This document shows positions 42,631-51,444 of a stretch of 64,000 nt of DNA, piece by piece. This DNA is from Opitutaceae bacterium (GTDB lineage: Bacteria > Verrucomicrobiota > Verrucomicrobiia > Opitutales > Opitutaceae). Each line of letters starts with the position of its first letter. The first letter of the stretch is position 1. The DNA is taken from contig JADJZJ010000029.1 in assembly GCA_016715765.1 (NCBI GenBank), positions 17,247-81,246 of the forward strand, read 5' to 3'. The position numbers were made by a program, and so were the translations under genes. The notes beneath the pieces are model-generated. The model was not told the origin of the DNA. It saw only the letters and a program-made list of their open reading frames with translations, and ran no database searches.

Positions 42631-44442
42631 ATGCCCCCGGAATCCAGCGCCAAGCAGGAAGTGATCGTGCAAGGCATCCCTGCCTCGCAGGGCATCGCCT
42701 ATGGACAGGTCTTCGTCTACATCCAGAGCAACGTCGAGGTGCCCAGCTACGCGGTCGATCCGGAGAAAGGCATTGATGAGATCGCCCGCTTCGACCGGGC
42801 CCTGGTCATCACCCGCCAGCAAATCTCCAAGATCAAGAACGAGGTGGAGAAGAACATCGGGCCCGAGGAGGCGCTGATCTTTGATGCGCACCTGATGGTC
42901 CTCGAGGATCAGGCCCTGATCGGCGAGACCATCCGCGAATTTGAAGGGACCGGCCGCAACATCGAAACGTGCTTCAACAAGGTCGCCGCCCGCTACATCC
43001 AGGCCTTTTCCGAGATCGACGACGAGTACCTGCGCGAACGCGCCGGGGACATCCGCGATGTCGCCCAGCGGGTGCTGCAGAACCTGCTCGGGCAGGCGGA
43101 AAACAGCCTGACCCGGCTGGCCGACAAGCGCGTGGTGGTGGCCAACGACATCTCACCCTCCGACTCCGCCGGCATCGACCGCAGTGCGGCGCTGGGCATC
43201 GTCACCGATTCCGGCAGCAAGACCAGCCACGCCGTGATCGTGGCGCGCTCGATGAAGGTCCCGGCCGTCGTCGGGGTGCGCGACCTTTCGCAACGGGTGC
43301 AGAACAGCGACTGGGTGATCGTGGACGGCTACGACGGGCTGGTGATCATCAACCCGTCGGAAAGCACGCTTTTCCGCTACGGGAAGATCCGCGAGCAGCG
43401 CGAAGGCGTGGAGTCCCGCCTGCTTGAGGCCAACCGCCAGCCGGCCGTCACCCTCGACGGCGTCGCGGTCACGCTGATGGCCAACATCGAGAAGGTGGAC
43501 GAGGTCAAGCTGGTGCGGGATTACAACGCCGAGGGCATCGGGCTCTTCCGCACCGAATATCTTTACCTGAACAGCGCGCGCGTGCCCTCCGAGGCCGAGC
43601 AGGCCGTGGCCTACCGCACCGTGGTGGAGTCCCTGGCCCCGCTCCCGGTGGTCATCCGCACGCTGGATCTGGGCGGCGACAAGCCCATGGCCGGCAATCC
43701 GGGGCTGTTCCCGAAGGAGAGCAATCCCTTCATGGGTTTCCGGGCCATCCGCTTCTGCCTGGAGCACACCGATATCTTCAAGGACCAGCTGCGCGCGATC
43801 CTGATGGCGAGCGCCCACGGCAAGGTGCGGATCATGTATCCCATGATCAGCGGCGCGGAGGAACTGGCGCGGGCCAACGCGGTGCTGGACGAGTGCAAGG
43901 CCGAACTCCGGACGAAGGGGACCGCGTTCGACGAAAAACTCGAGGTCGGCACGATGATCGAGATCCCGAGCGCGGCGGCGACCTCCGACCTGCTGGCGCA
44001 GGAGTGCGATTTCTTCAGCATCGGCACCAACGATCTCATCCAGTACCTGCTCGCGATCGACCGGGTGAACGACCGCATCGCGCACCTCTACGAGCCCACG
44101 CACCCCGCGGTGCTGCGGACGCTGAAGAACATCGTGGACGAGGCGCACCGGGCGAAAATTCCCGTCAGCGTCTGCGGTGAAATGGCGGGCGACCCCGTGC
44201 TGGTGCCCCTGCTGCTCGGGCTGGGCGTGGACGCGCTGAGCATGACGCCGCCGCTCATCCCCGCCGTGCGCTACCTGGTGCGCGCGATGAAGATGGCCGA
44301 TGCGAAGAAGCTCGCGAAGGAAGCCCTCGGGATGGCGTCGCCGAAGGACATCCTCACGCGCTGCCTGGATTTCTACAGCGAGCGGACGAAGATGGAGGGG
44401 GCCCCGACCGGGAGGCGCGCGGGCGGTCGTCCCGGGCGTTGA
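42631..44442 (+). CDS. ptsI: Phosphoenolpyruvate-protein phosphotransferase (PTS enzyme I)
   Basis: Enzyme I takes phosphate from PEP and hands it to HPr. About 603 residues from the ATG at 42631; a GTG five codons earlier is also possible. The N-terminal domain holds the phospho-His in SGSKTSHAVIVARSMKVPAV (about His200). The PEP-binding barrel has EGIGLFRTEYLYLN, RTLDLGGDKPM, MIEIPSAAAT, FFSIGTNDLIQYLLAIDR and VCGEMAGDP. The tail (GAPTGRRAGGRPGR) is non-conserved and basic. No ptsH (HPr) or EII gene is in the window, so it may serve a regulatory PTS whose other genes lie elsewhere. Confidence 0.95.
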   Translation: MPPESSAKQEVIVQGIPASQGIAYGQVFVYIQSNVEVPSYAVDPEKGIDEIARFDRALVITRQQISKIKNEVEKNIGPEEALIFDAHLMVLEDQALIGETIREFEGTGRNIETCFNKVAARYIQAFSEIDDEYLRERAGDIRDVAQRVLQNLLGQAENSLTRLADKRVVVANDISPSDSAGIDRSAALGIVTDSGSKTSHAVIVARSMKVPAVVGVRDLSQRVQNSDWVIVDGYDGLVIINPSESTLFRYGKIREQREGVESRLLEANRQPAVTLDGVAVTLMANIEKVDEVKLVRDYNAEGIGLFRTEYLYLNSARVPSEAEQAVAYRTVVESLAPLPVVIRTLDLGGDKPMAGNPGLFPKESNPFMGFRAIRFCLEHTDIFKDQLRAILMASAHGKVRIMYPMISGAEELARANAVLDECKAELRTKGTAFDEKLEVGTMIEIPSAAATSDLLAQECDFFSIGTNDLIQYLLAIDRVNDRIAHLYEPTHPAVLRTLKNIVDEAHRAKIPVSVCGEMAGDPVLVPLLLGLGVDALSMTPPLIPAVRYLVRAMKMADAKKLAKEALGMASPKDILTRCLDFYSERTKMEGAPTGRRAGGRPGR

Positions 44443-44929
44443 ACCTGGTCCGGTTTCCTCAATGCGCCCCCCCCCCGGGCCCCGGGGCCGCCCCCCCCAA
44501 ACCTACGCGGCCGGCGAAGCGGGTCGGAGGACGCTGCCGGTCGGCGTCCGGGCGTGAGTCGAGCGGTGGAGAAGGTCCGGTGATCGAATCAGTGGCGGCC
44601 GTGTGCGGGGAGAGAAGCGGGGCGAAGTGGCGGCCGGCGGGGCCGGAGCGCGACCGGCCCTGGTCCGCCGCGAGGCGGAAGCACCCACCGGCAGACGTGC
44701 GCCACGCCTGGATCGGCGACAGGGCGGGGGCCGCGGCGCCCCGGCGGGGCGCCCGGCGCGGGAGCCGTTCAAGCGGGTCGGCGGTGGCGTGTGCCTCCTT
44801 GGGTGCATTGCGACCGAGGGCGGTCGCGCTCCCGGGAATACCCAATCCCGCCCGTGCGCTCCGTGATTGAACTCTCCGCTCCAAGTTCGGCGTTGAGCGC
44901 CCGGCGGGTGCGCTCATGCTGCAGCCACC
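44443..44929. repeat. Intergenic region with extreme G/C tract
   Basis: 487 bases without a gene I can support. At 44465-44500 there is an almost unbroken run of G and C including C10 and C8 homopolymers and the palindrome CCCCGGGG. Then follows GC-rich, non-coding-looking sequence. One copy of the dispersed unit ATTGCGACCGAGGGCGGTCG lies at about 44809. The promoter for the glycosyltransferase cluster should lie near the end but is not evident. Confidence 0.55.
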
Positions 44930-46144
44930 TTGAAGCCCGAGCTACCGGTCATCGCCTACTTCTTCACGACTTTTCCCAAGCCCACCGAGACTTTTCTCCA
45001 GCGCGAAGTCATCGCCATGAAGGCGCACGGCGTCCAGATGCGGCTCTATTCGCTGTGGGGCGGCGGGGGCACCTACCGGGGACTGCCGGTGACGCGGTTT
45101 CCCAAGTGGAAGCTGCTCACGCTGCTCTGGATGATCCCGTATGAGTCGTGGCGGCGGCCGGAGGTGCTGCGCCAGGTGCTGCACGGCCTCATGACCCGCC
45201 GTCCGCCCTCCTGGCTGAACTTCTGGGAAAACATGCTGGGCGCCGGCTTTGCGTGCCTGTACGCCGGGCATTTCCGCCGCGACCGCCCGACCCACATCCA
45301 TGCCGCGTGGGGCGGGGCCCCTTCCACGGCCGCCTGGCTGCTCTGGCGGCTCGACAGACACCGCTACAGCGCGGCGGCGCACGCCTACGACATCTATGAG
45401 CACGGCGGCGACTGGTGGCTGAAGGAGAAATTGGAAAACGCGGCCTTTATCCACACCTCGACGCAGATGGGGCAACTGGCGCTGATCGAGCGCGGACTCG
45501 ACGCGGAGCGGATCCATTGCATCCGGCGCGGACTCGACCGCATGCCGGTGATGAAAGCGCTGCGCACCACCCGCGAACCCCTGCGGCTGCTGTGCGTGGC
45601 GCGCCTGGTGGAAAAGAAGGGCCTGCACCACCAGTTGCGCATCTACGCGGCCTTGCAGGCGGCGGGCCTGCCCTTCGAGGCGCGAATCGTGGGTGACGGT
45701 CCGCTGCGGGCGGAACTGGAGCGGCTCGCGGGACTGCTGGGCGTGGCGGCCAATGTGACCTTCGTCGGGCACATCCCGCACTATGAGGTCTGGAACCAGC
45801 TCAACTGGGCCGACGTCCTGCTGCACACCGGGGTCATCGCGATGAGCGGGGATCGCGACGGCCTGCCGAATGTCATTCCCGAGGCGATGTCCATCGGCAC
45901 GCTTGTGGTGACCTCGCCGGCGGCAGCGACGACGGAGGCGGTGACGGATATGGTGACCGGGTTTGTCGCACCCGTGACGTCGAGCGGAGCCTGGGTGGAG
46001 GCCCTGCGCCGCCTGTCGCGGGACGACGCCCTCGCGGAGACCCTGCGCCGGGAGGCCCGGCGCTGGGTGGAGGAGAACTTCGATGCGCACAAGAATGCGG
46101 AGCGCCTGCTCGCACAATTCGACCGGGTGATCGGCGAGCCATGA
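44930..46144 (+). CDS. Glycosyltransferase family 4
   Basis: A 404-residue GT-B enzyme. The N-terminal half has FFTTFPKPTETFLQREVIAM, a block typical of exopolysaccharide GT4 enzymes (WcaL/AmsK-like). The C-terminal donor site shows LRLLCVARLVEKKGLHHQLR, IVGDGPLRAELERLAGLLGV and PNVIPEAMSIGTLVVTSPAA (the EX7E motif). The start codon is TTG at 44930. Its last bases overlap the next gene by four (ATGA), so the two are translationally coupled. Sugar unknown. Confidence 0.9.
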   Translation: MKPELPVIAYFFTTFPKPTETFLQREVIAMKAHGVQMRLYSLWGGGGTYRGLPVTRFPKWKLLTLLWMIPYESWRRPEVLRQVLHGLMTRRPPSWLNFWENMLGAGFACLYAGHFRRDRPTHIHAAWGGAPSTAAWLLWRLDRHRYSAAAHAYDIYEHGGDWWLKEKLENAAFIHTSTQMGQLALIERGLDAERIHCIRRGLDRMPVMKALRTTREPLRLLCVARLVEKKGLHHQLRIYAALQAAGLPFEARIVGDGPLRAELERLAGLLGVAANVTFVGHIPHYEVWNQLNWADVLLHTGVIAMSGDRDGLPNVIPEAMSIGTLVVTSPAAATTEAVTDMVTGFVAPVTSSGAWVEALRRLSRDDALAETLRREARRWVEENFDAHKNAERLLAQFDRVIGEP

Positions 46145-47181
46145 TCTTTTACGACGTCACCAAGGCGGGGGCGGGCGGACACCGTTCGGGACTCAGGCGG
46201 GTGAGCACCCGCCTCGGGGATGAACTGGGCGGTGCGGCCACCGCGGTGCGCTGGGACAAGGAAGGCTGGTGTGACGCGACTTCAGGCACGCGGGTGGAGC
46301 CGGCGGCGGGTGACTGGCTGCTGACGGGCGAATTGTTCGCGGAGGAGGAGCGTCCGGGTTTCACGGCATGGCAGGCCGGGTGCACCTGCCGGACGGCGGC
46401 CATTTTTCATGATGCGATTCCGCTGCAGCTGCCGCAGATCACCTGGCCGCGGAGCGTGGCGCGCCATCCGGGATACATGAAGCTGCTGGCGGGTTTCGAT
46501 CGCGTGTGGGCGGTTTCGGACACGAGCCGCCAGGACTTGCTCGGATACTGGCGGTGGCTGGGTCTGGCGCAGACGCCGCCGTTGGCGACGCTGGCCTTGG
46601 GGGCGGATTTTGACGGCCAGCCGCGGCGACCGGTCCGCCCGGGGGCGGAACCGGTGCTCCTGTGCGTGGGGATCCTTGAGCCGCGCAAGAACCAGGAATT
46701 CCTGCTCGACGTGTGCGAGGCCCTTTGGGGCGAGGGGGTGGAGTTCACCCTGCATCTCGTGGGTCGGGTGAATCCGCATTTCGGCCGTCCCCTCCGGGAC
46801 CGGGTCAGGCGGCTGCAACGCACGCAGCGCGGGCTCCGGCATCACGCGAAGGCGGATGATGCGATGCTTGGGCGGCTGTATGCGCAGGCCCGGGCCTCGG
46901 TTTTTCCCACGCGCGCCGAAGGCTGCGGATTGCCGCTGCTCGAATCACTCTGGCAGGGCGTGCCCTGTGTTTGCAGCGACCTGCCGGTCTTGCGGGAGAA
47001 TGCCGGAGGCGGCGGGTGCGTGCCCGTGGGATTGAATGATCCCGGAGCGTGGCGCGAAACGTTGCGGCGGATTTTGACGGACCAGGTGTGGGCGGCGGAG
47101 TTGGCAACGGCGGCGGCGACGCGGACGTTGCCCACCTGGGCGGAGACGGCTGAGACGGTGAAGGCAGGATTGGCAAAGTAG
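46141..47181 (+). CDS. Glycosyltransferase family 4
   Basis: A 346-residue GT-B enzyme coupled to the preceding gene by an ATGA overlap. The N-terminus (IFYDVTKAGAGGHRSGLRRV) belongs to the D(V/L)T...tGIqRV group also seen at 48796. The donor domain has VLLCVGILEPRKNQEFLLDV and SVFPTRAEGCGLPLLESLWQ with the EX7E motif. It probably adds a sugar to a surface polysaccharide. Substrates cannot be read. Confidence 0.88.
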   Translation: MIFYDVTKAGAGGHRSGLRRVSTRLGDELGGAATAVRWDKEGWCDATSGTRVEPAAGDWLLTGELFAEEERPGFTAWQAGCTCRTAAIFHDAIPLQLPQITWPRSVARHPGYMKLLAGFDRVWAVSDTSRQDLLGYWRWLGLAQTPPLATLALGADFDGQPRRPVRPGAEPVLLCVGILEPRKNQEFLLDVCEALWGEGVEFTLHLVGRVNPHFGRPLRDRVRRLQRTQRGLRHHAKADDAMLGRLYAQARASVFPTRAEGCGLPLLESLWQGVPCVCSDLPVLRENAGGGGCVPVGLNDPGAWRETLRRILTDQVWAAELATAAATRTLPTWAETAETVKAGLAK

Positions 47182-47265
47182 GGCGGGCCTTCAGCCCGCC
47201 CTCGGGCGCCACATTTGCATGTGAGCTTGGAAATGCAGGTCACAGACCTGCCCGACCTGACGTCC

Positions 47266-48465
47266 TCAGCCGGTCTTCTTCACCGCGTAGGCCATGGCCT
47301 CGGCGATGCGGTCCAGTTGCTCATCGCTGTGCAGCGCCGAGACGGCGGTGCGGATCAGATCCTTGCCGGCCGGCACGGCGGGGGCGATGGACATGACGGT
47401 GAAGATGCCCTTTTCGAGCAGGGCGCGCCAGAAGGGATATACGCGCTCCTTGGAGCCCAGCACGATCGGGACGGCCGGCGTTTCGCTCTCCCAGGTGTTG
47501 AGACCTAGGCCCTTCAGGATGGCGCGGTATTTTTTCGTGTTTTTCCAGAGCCGCTCGTGGTGCTCGGGCTCGGTCTGCATGATCTCAAGTGCGGCGGTCG
47601 CCACGGCGGTCTGGCTCGGGCTGAGCGCGGCGCTGAAGATGGTCTGCTTGGAATTGGTGCGGAGATATTCGATGACCTCGCTGGAGGCGGCCACGAAGCC
47701 GCCAGTGCTGGCGAGCGACTTGGAGAGGCTGCCGCAGATGACGTCGACCTTTTCGTTCAGGCCGAAGTGATCGACCGTGCCGCGGCCCTGGCGGCCGAGA
47801 ACGCCGAAGCCGTGGGCATCGTCTAGCACGGTGAAGCAGCCGTTGTCCTCGGCGATGGCGGTCAATTCGGGCAGGCGGCAGATATGGCCTTCCATGGAAT
47901 ATACCCCCTCGACGACAAGATGCTTGGGTGCATCGGGATTGGCCGCCGCGGCGACTTCACGGAGATCGTCGGGGCTGTTATGGGAGAAGCGCTCGACGGT
48001 GGCCATCGAGAGGCGGATGCCGTCCCAGAGGCAGGAATGCAGGTTCTTGTCGGCGAAGATGACGTCCCCCTTTTGCGCGAAGGAGGCGATGCTCGACATG
48101 CAGGACAGGTAGCCGGCGGCGTGAACGTGGCAGGCTTCGCGGCCGAGGAAAGTGGCGAGTCGGCTCTCCAGCTCAACGTGATAGGCACGGGAACCGTTGG
48201 ACGTGCGGGCTCCGGTCGGGCTGGTGCCCCATTGGAGCAGGGCGGCGCGGCCGGCCTCGATGACCTTGGGGTGGAAGGACAGCCCGAGGTAATCGTTGCT
48301 GGAGAGCATGATCATGTCGCGGCCGTCGAGCCGGATGCTCGTGCCCTGTTGCGACTCCATGGCGTGGTAGTAGGGCGCGTATTTCAGCCTCATCTTGGTC
48401 GCGTAGTCGTCGCGACAACGGTTGAGGACAGCCTTTTTGTGCTTGGAAAAGAAGGAGAGCGCCAT
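47266..48465 (-). CDS. Alpha-oxoamine synthase family PLP enzyme (BioF / KBL / serine palmitoyltransferase-like)
   Basis: A fold-type I PLP enzyme of about 399 residues that condenses an amino acid with an acyl-CoA. Motifs: MLSSNDYLGLSFHPKVIEAG, TSPTGARTSNGSRAYHVELE, VEGVYSMEGHICRLPEL, TVLDDAHGFGVLGRQG and GSLSKSLASTGGF, whose Lys forms the aldimine. The ATG at 48465 is preferred to a GTG four codons upstream. Possible products are 7-keto-8-aminopelargonate, 2-amino-3-ketobutyrate or 3-ketosphinganine. No other biotin-synthesis gene is near. It stands alone between polysaccharide genes, so a lipid role is possible but unproven. Confidence 0.85.
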   Translation of the reverse strand: MALSFFSKHKKAVLNRCRDDYATKMRLKYAPYYHAMESQQGTSIRLDGRDMIMLSSNDYLGLSFHPKVIEAGRAALLQWGTSPTGARTSNGSRAYHVELESRLATFLGREACHVHAAGYLSCMSSIASFAQKGDVIFADKNLHSCLWDGIRLSMATVERFSHNSPDDLREVAAAANPDAPKHLVVEGVYSMEGHICRLPELTAIAEDNGCFTVLDDAHGFGVLGRQGRGTVDHFGLNEKVDVICGSLSKSLASTGGFVAASSEVIEYLRTNSKQTIFSAALSPSQTAVATAALEIMQTEPEHHERLWKNTKKYRAILKGLGLNTWESETPAVPIVLGSKERVYPFWRALLEKGIFTVMSIAPAVPAGKDLIRTAVSALHSDEQLDRIAEAMAYAVKKTG

Positions 48466-48795
48466 GGACGGGGTCACTTTGGAGCGGAGGCGCGCGCTGG
48501 CAAACCGAAAGGCGGGATAGATTCACGCGGGGACGCGGAGATCGGGAAGTTCTTTAACCACGGATTTCACGGATGGCACGGATCAGAATTCCAATTCATT
48601 GGCCACAAGAAGCTCAAAAAGCACAGAAGGAAACGATCCATTTAACTGGCGGCAGCAGAGGTATCAGGGTTCGGAATCTCAATCCTCAGTTTTCTCTGCT
48701 TCCCCCTGTAATCCGGCCTGATCATTTTGTGGCCATTGTTCAATCCGCGCCGTCCGTGGAATCCGTGGTTAATGGACTCCGCGGGAGAACGTGCT
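48466..48795. repeat. Inverted-repeat element (48555-48771), relative of the one at 23619-23790
   Basis: 330 bases without a gene. TAACCACGGATTTCACGGA (48555-48573) and TCCGTGGAATCCGTGGTTA (48753-48771) match as inverted ends with one mismatch. Inside, GGCCACAAGAAGCTCAAAAA resembles the inner arm of the element at 23619. The middle is different and longer, so the family shares ends rather than a fixed core. Confidence 0.75.
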
Positions 48796-49965
48796 TCACC
48801 GTCTGCCCGGAGGCAGCGAACGCATCCACTCTGTCAGTTCTGCGGCGTACTGCGGCCAGGTGCGGAAGGTGCGTCCTCGGGCGGCGGCGGCCAGGTTGGC
48901 GAGTTCGCCTGCATCGGTCAGCAGGCGGTCCATCGCGGCGGCCAGGGCCGCGGCGTCATCCGCCCGGTCGAATGCGAGACAGCCGCCGTCACGCGCTGAT
49001 TCGCCGAGCGCACCGCGACCCGAGCAGATGCAGGGCTTGCCGTGCGACAGGCTTTCCAGCACCGGCAGGCCGAAACCCTCGGCGAGCGACGGATAGACCG
49101 TGAAGGTGCAGCCGGCATACGCGCGTTCCAGGGCCGTGTCGTCCACCGGCCCCATGTATTCCAGCGGCCGTCCGGCCGCCTGCAAGGTGCGGAGCCGTTC
49201 CAGGGCGGCGCGCCCGGTCTGCGGGTGGGCCAGTCCGATGACCTGCAGGCGGAACCTCCGTCCCAGCGCCCAGAGACTCTCGGCGGCCGCCAGCAGCGTG
49301 ATGTGGTTCTTGCGACCTTCGAGGCTCCCCACGCAGAGCACCACCGCCTCGCCCGCCGCAGCGGCTTTGTCACGTATTGCGTGACAAAGCCCGGCGGCGA
49401 GCGGGAGGGCGATGACCGGGGGAGGGTTGGGCACTCGCAGCCAACGCCAATAGTCGAGCAGGGTGTCGCGTGAGTCGGCCGAGACGGCGGCGATGCCGTC
49501 AAAGGCGAGCAGCTCCTGCAGATACGAAGGGAAACGCGCGACGGTCCGGGCGGGGGAGAGCTCGGGAAACTTCAGGGCGAGGGCGTCGTGAAACAGCGCG
49601 ACGCGGGGTCCGCGGACCGCGGCGAGAAGGGCGGGCTGGGCGGCGGCCACGGCGGGCGTGAAAATCTCGGGCACGATCAGGCCGGTGGCGGCCGGCAGGA
49701 CGGGTGCGGGCTGGCGGGTCAGCCGGTGCCAGCGGCCTTGCAGGCGGGTGGACCAGGGCCACTGGGCGCCGCGCTGTCCACTGATCGCCTCATGCCGCAG
49801 GCCGGTGTTTTCGCGGTCGTTCAGCTCGCGCCAGTGTCCGGCGTAAGCGTCCCAGGTCACCGCGCAGGCCTTTTCGCCCAAGGCGGCATGGAGCGAGCGG
49901 GTGACGCGCTGGATGCCGGTGCGCGCCGCGGTGTGGCTGGTGTGGGTGAGATCGAGCAGGAACAT
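48796..49965 (-). CDS. Glycosyltransferase family 4
   Basis: A 389-residue GT-B enzyme. The N-terminus LLDLTHTSHTAARTGIQRV is the signature of a GT4 subgroup shared with 46141-47181. The donor domain shows VVLCVGSLEGRKNHITLLAA and FTVYPSLAEGFGLPVLESLS. Fifteen bases separate it from the membrane protein gene upstream, so the run 54062 to 48796 may be one transcript. Substrate unknown. Confidence 0.9.
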   Translation of the reverse strand: MFLLDLTHTSHTAARTGIQRVTRSLHAALGEKACAVTWDAYAGHWRELNDRENTGLRHEAISGQRGAQWPWSTRLQGRWHRLTRQPAPVLPAATGLIVPEIFTPAVAAAQPALLAAVRGPRVALFHDALALKFPELSPARTVARFPSYLQELLAFDGIAAVSADSRDTLLDYWRWLRVPNPPPVIALPLAAGLCHAIRDKAAAAGEAVVLCVGSLEGRKNHITLLAAAESLWALGRRFRLQVIGLAHPQTGRAALERLRTLQAAGRPLEYMGPVDDTALERAYAGCTFTVYPSLAEGFGLPVLESLSHGKPCICSGRGALGESARDGGCLAFDRADDAAALAAAMDRLLTDAGELANLAAAARGRTFRTWPQYAAELTEWMRSLPPGRR

Positions 49966-49980
49966 GGGGGCACCGCCGGC

Positions 49981-51429
49981 TCAGGTAGCGGGGGGCGGTC
50001 GCAAACGGTAAACCTGCACCCCATCCCAAATCCCGATATCGGGCAAGCGCTCGTGCGGATACTCGGCCAGCAAAGCCCGGATGATATTGTTATCCTGGCG
50101 CCAGGGCTCGATCAGAAGATAGACCTCCCGGCCGCGCTGCATCACCTCGCGCACGAGCGGAACGGCATCGTCGTAGACGGTGATGAAGGAGTGCAGGTCG
50201 GTATAGAGCAGCTGGGCGCCGGCGAATTCCAGGCTGCCGACATAGCTGCCCGGCGCCGCCACGGCGGCCACCTGATTCACGGCGTAACAGTATTCCCAGC
50301 CCTTGTATTGCACCCATACGTCCTGTTCGCGACGGGCGAGCCTGATGTGGTAAAAGGTGGTGCAGGCCAGTGCCCCGAGCAGGAGTGCGCCGACGGCCGG
50401 CCGCCAGTGGGTGACGGACATCCGGTTTTGCATCCAAGCCTTCAGGCGCTCAAATCCCTGGGCGGCGAGGAAGAACAATGCGGCATAGGCGGGGAGCAGA
50501 AAACGCGTCCACCACCACCGGTCGCCCCCGGCCGACCACACGCAATACAGACCAAGAAAGGGGACGAACCAAAGGACGTGAAACCATCGGTCACGGTGCG
50601 GCACCGTGAGCCCCAGCACGGTGAGGGCCGCCAGCGGCCAGCCGAGTTGGCGGATGGTCTCGCGCGCATAAAAGGCGAACTGGCCGGCAAAAAATTCAGT
50701 GCGGAATTCCTGGCCCACGCCGACGTAGCCCGTGCGCCACGGGGCGCCGAACAGGGCATGGTTGTAGAGGCCGTACAGGGCGCAGGGCAGGACGAGCCAC
50801 AGGCTGTAGCGCAGCATCCGGCGGTCGCGCCACAGCGGCAGGACCATGGCGATCAGGAAGAGCACGTTGGTCGGCCGCACGCAGAAGCTGAAGCCCAGGG
50901 CAAAAGCCGAGAGCATGAGATTGCCGCGCCGGTAAAGCCACCAGGCGGCGAGCAAGCCCACGGCCGAAACCATGTCGCTCATCAGGATGGATGAACTGTA
51001 GGCGACGATGGGAAAAAAAGCCCACAACAGGGTGAAGACCGCGGCCGTCCACCGACTGACGGAACCCCGCAGGATCAGATAGACCAGCACGCCGCCGAGG
51101 AACCCGATCACCGGGGTCACGAAGTACTGCAGGTTGAAAATTCCGGCCAGGGCGATGAGCAGCGGAAATCCCGGCGGATATTGTGGCAGGGCGCGGTCGC
51201 CGACATCGACATAGCCGTACGGCACGACCGAGGGGAATTTATCGACGGGCAGTTCCAGGGGCAGGGCCAGCCGGCCTTGGCGCAGCATCTCGCCCTGTTG
51301 GTAATAGCCGTAGAGGTCAGCCGCGCCGACATAACGTTGGCGATAATAACTGTAGGTGACAAAGGCGGTCAGCAGCACAATGCCCAGGAAAAGGTGGGCC
51401 GGATGGCAGCGGGTGAGCAACGCGCGCAT
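49981..51429 (-). CDS. Polytopic membrane protein, GT-C (ArnT/PMT)-like
   Basis: A 482-residue protein with about ten hydrophobic segments. After the first helix comes a periplasmic-type loop with GAADLYGYYQQGEMLRQGRL and YPPGFPLLIALAGI, resembling dolichyl-phosphate-mannose/undecaprenyl-phosphate-sugar dependent GT39 enzymes. The C-terminal 120 residues are soluble. It could transfer a sugar from a polyprenyl carrier to a polymer or protein on the outer face of the inner membrane. The GT-C call is by layout, not by a clear catalytic motif. Confidence 0.65.
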   Translation of the reverse strand: MRALLTRCHPAHLFLGIVLLTAFVTYSYYRQRYVGAADLYGYYQQGEMLRQGRLALPLELPVDKFPSVVPYGYVDVGDRALPQYPPGFPLLIALAGIFNLQYFVTPVIGFLGGVLVYLILRGSVSRWTAAVFTLLWAFFPIVAYSSSILMSDMVSAVGLLAAWWLYRRGNLMLSAFALGFSFCVRPTNVLFLIAMVLPLWRDRRMLRYSLWLVLPCALYGLYNHALFGAPWRTGYVGVGQEFRTEFFAGQFAFYARETIRQLGWPLAALTVLGLTVPHRDRWFHVLWFVPFLGLYCVWSAGGDRWWWTRFLLPAYAALFFLAAQGFERLKAWMQNRMSVTHWRPAVGALLLGALACTTFYHIRLARREQDVWVQYKGWEYCYAVNQVAAVAAPGSYVGSLEFAGAQLLYTDLHSFITVYDDAVPLVREVMQRGREVYLLIEPWRQDNNIIRALLAEYPHERLPDIGIWDGVQVYRLRPPPAT

Positions 51430-51444
51430 GGTGCGGGTCTTGGA

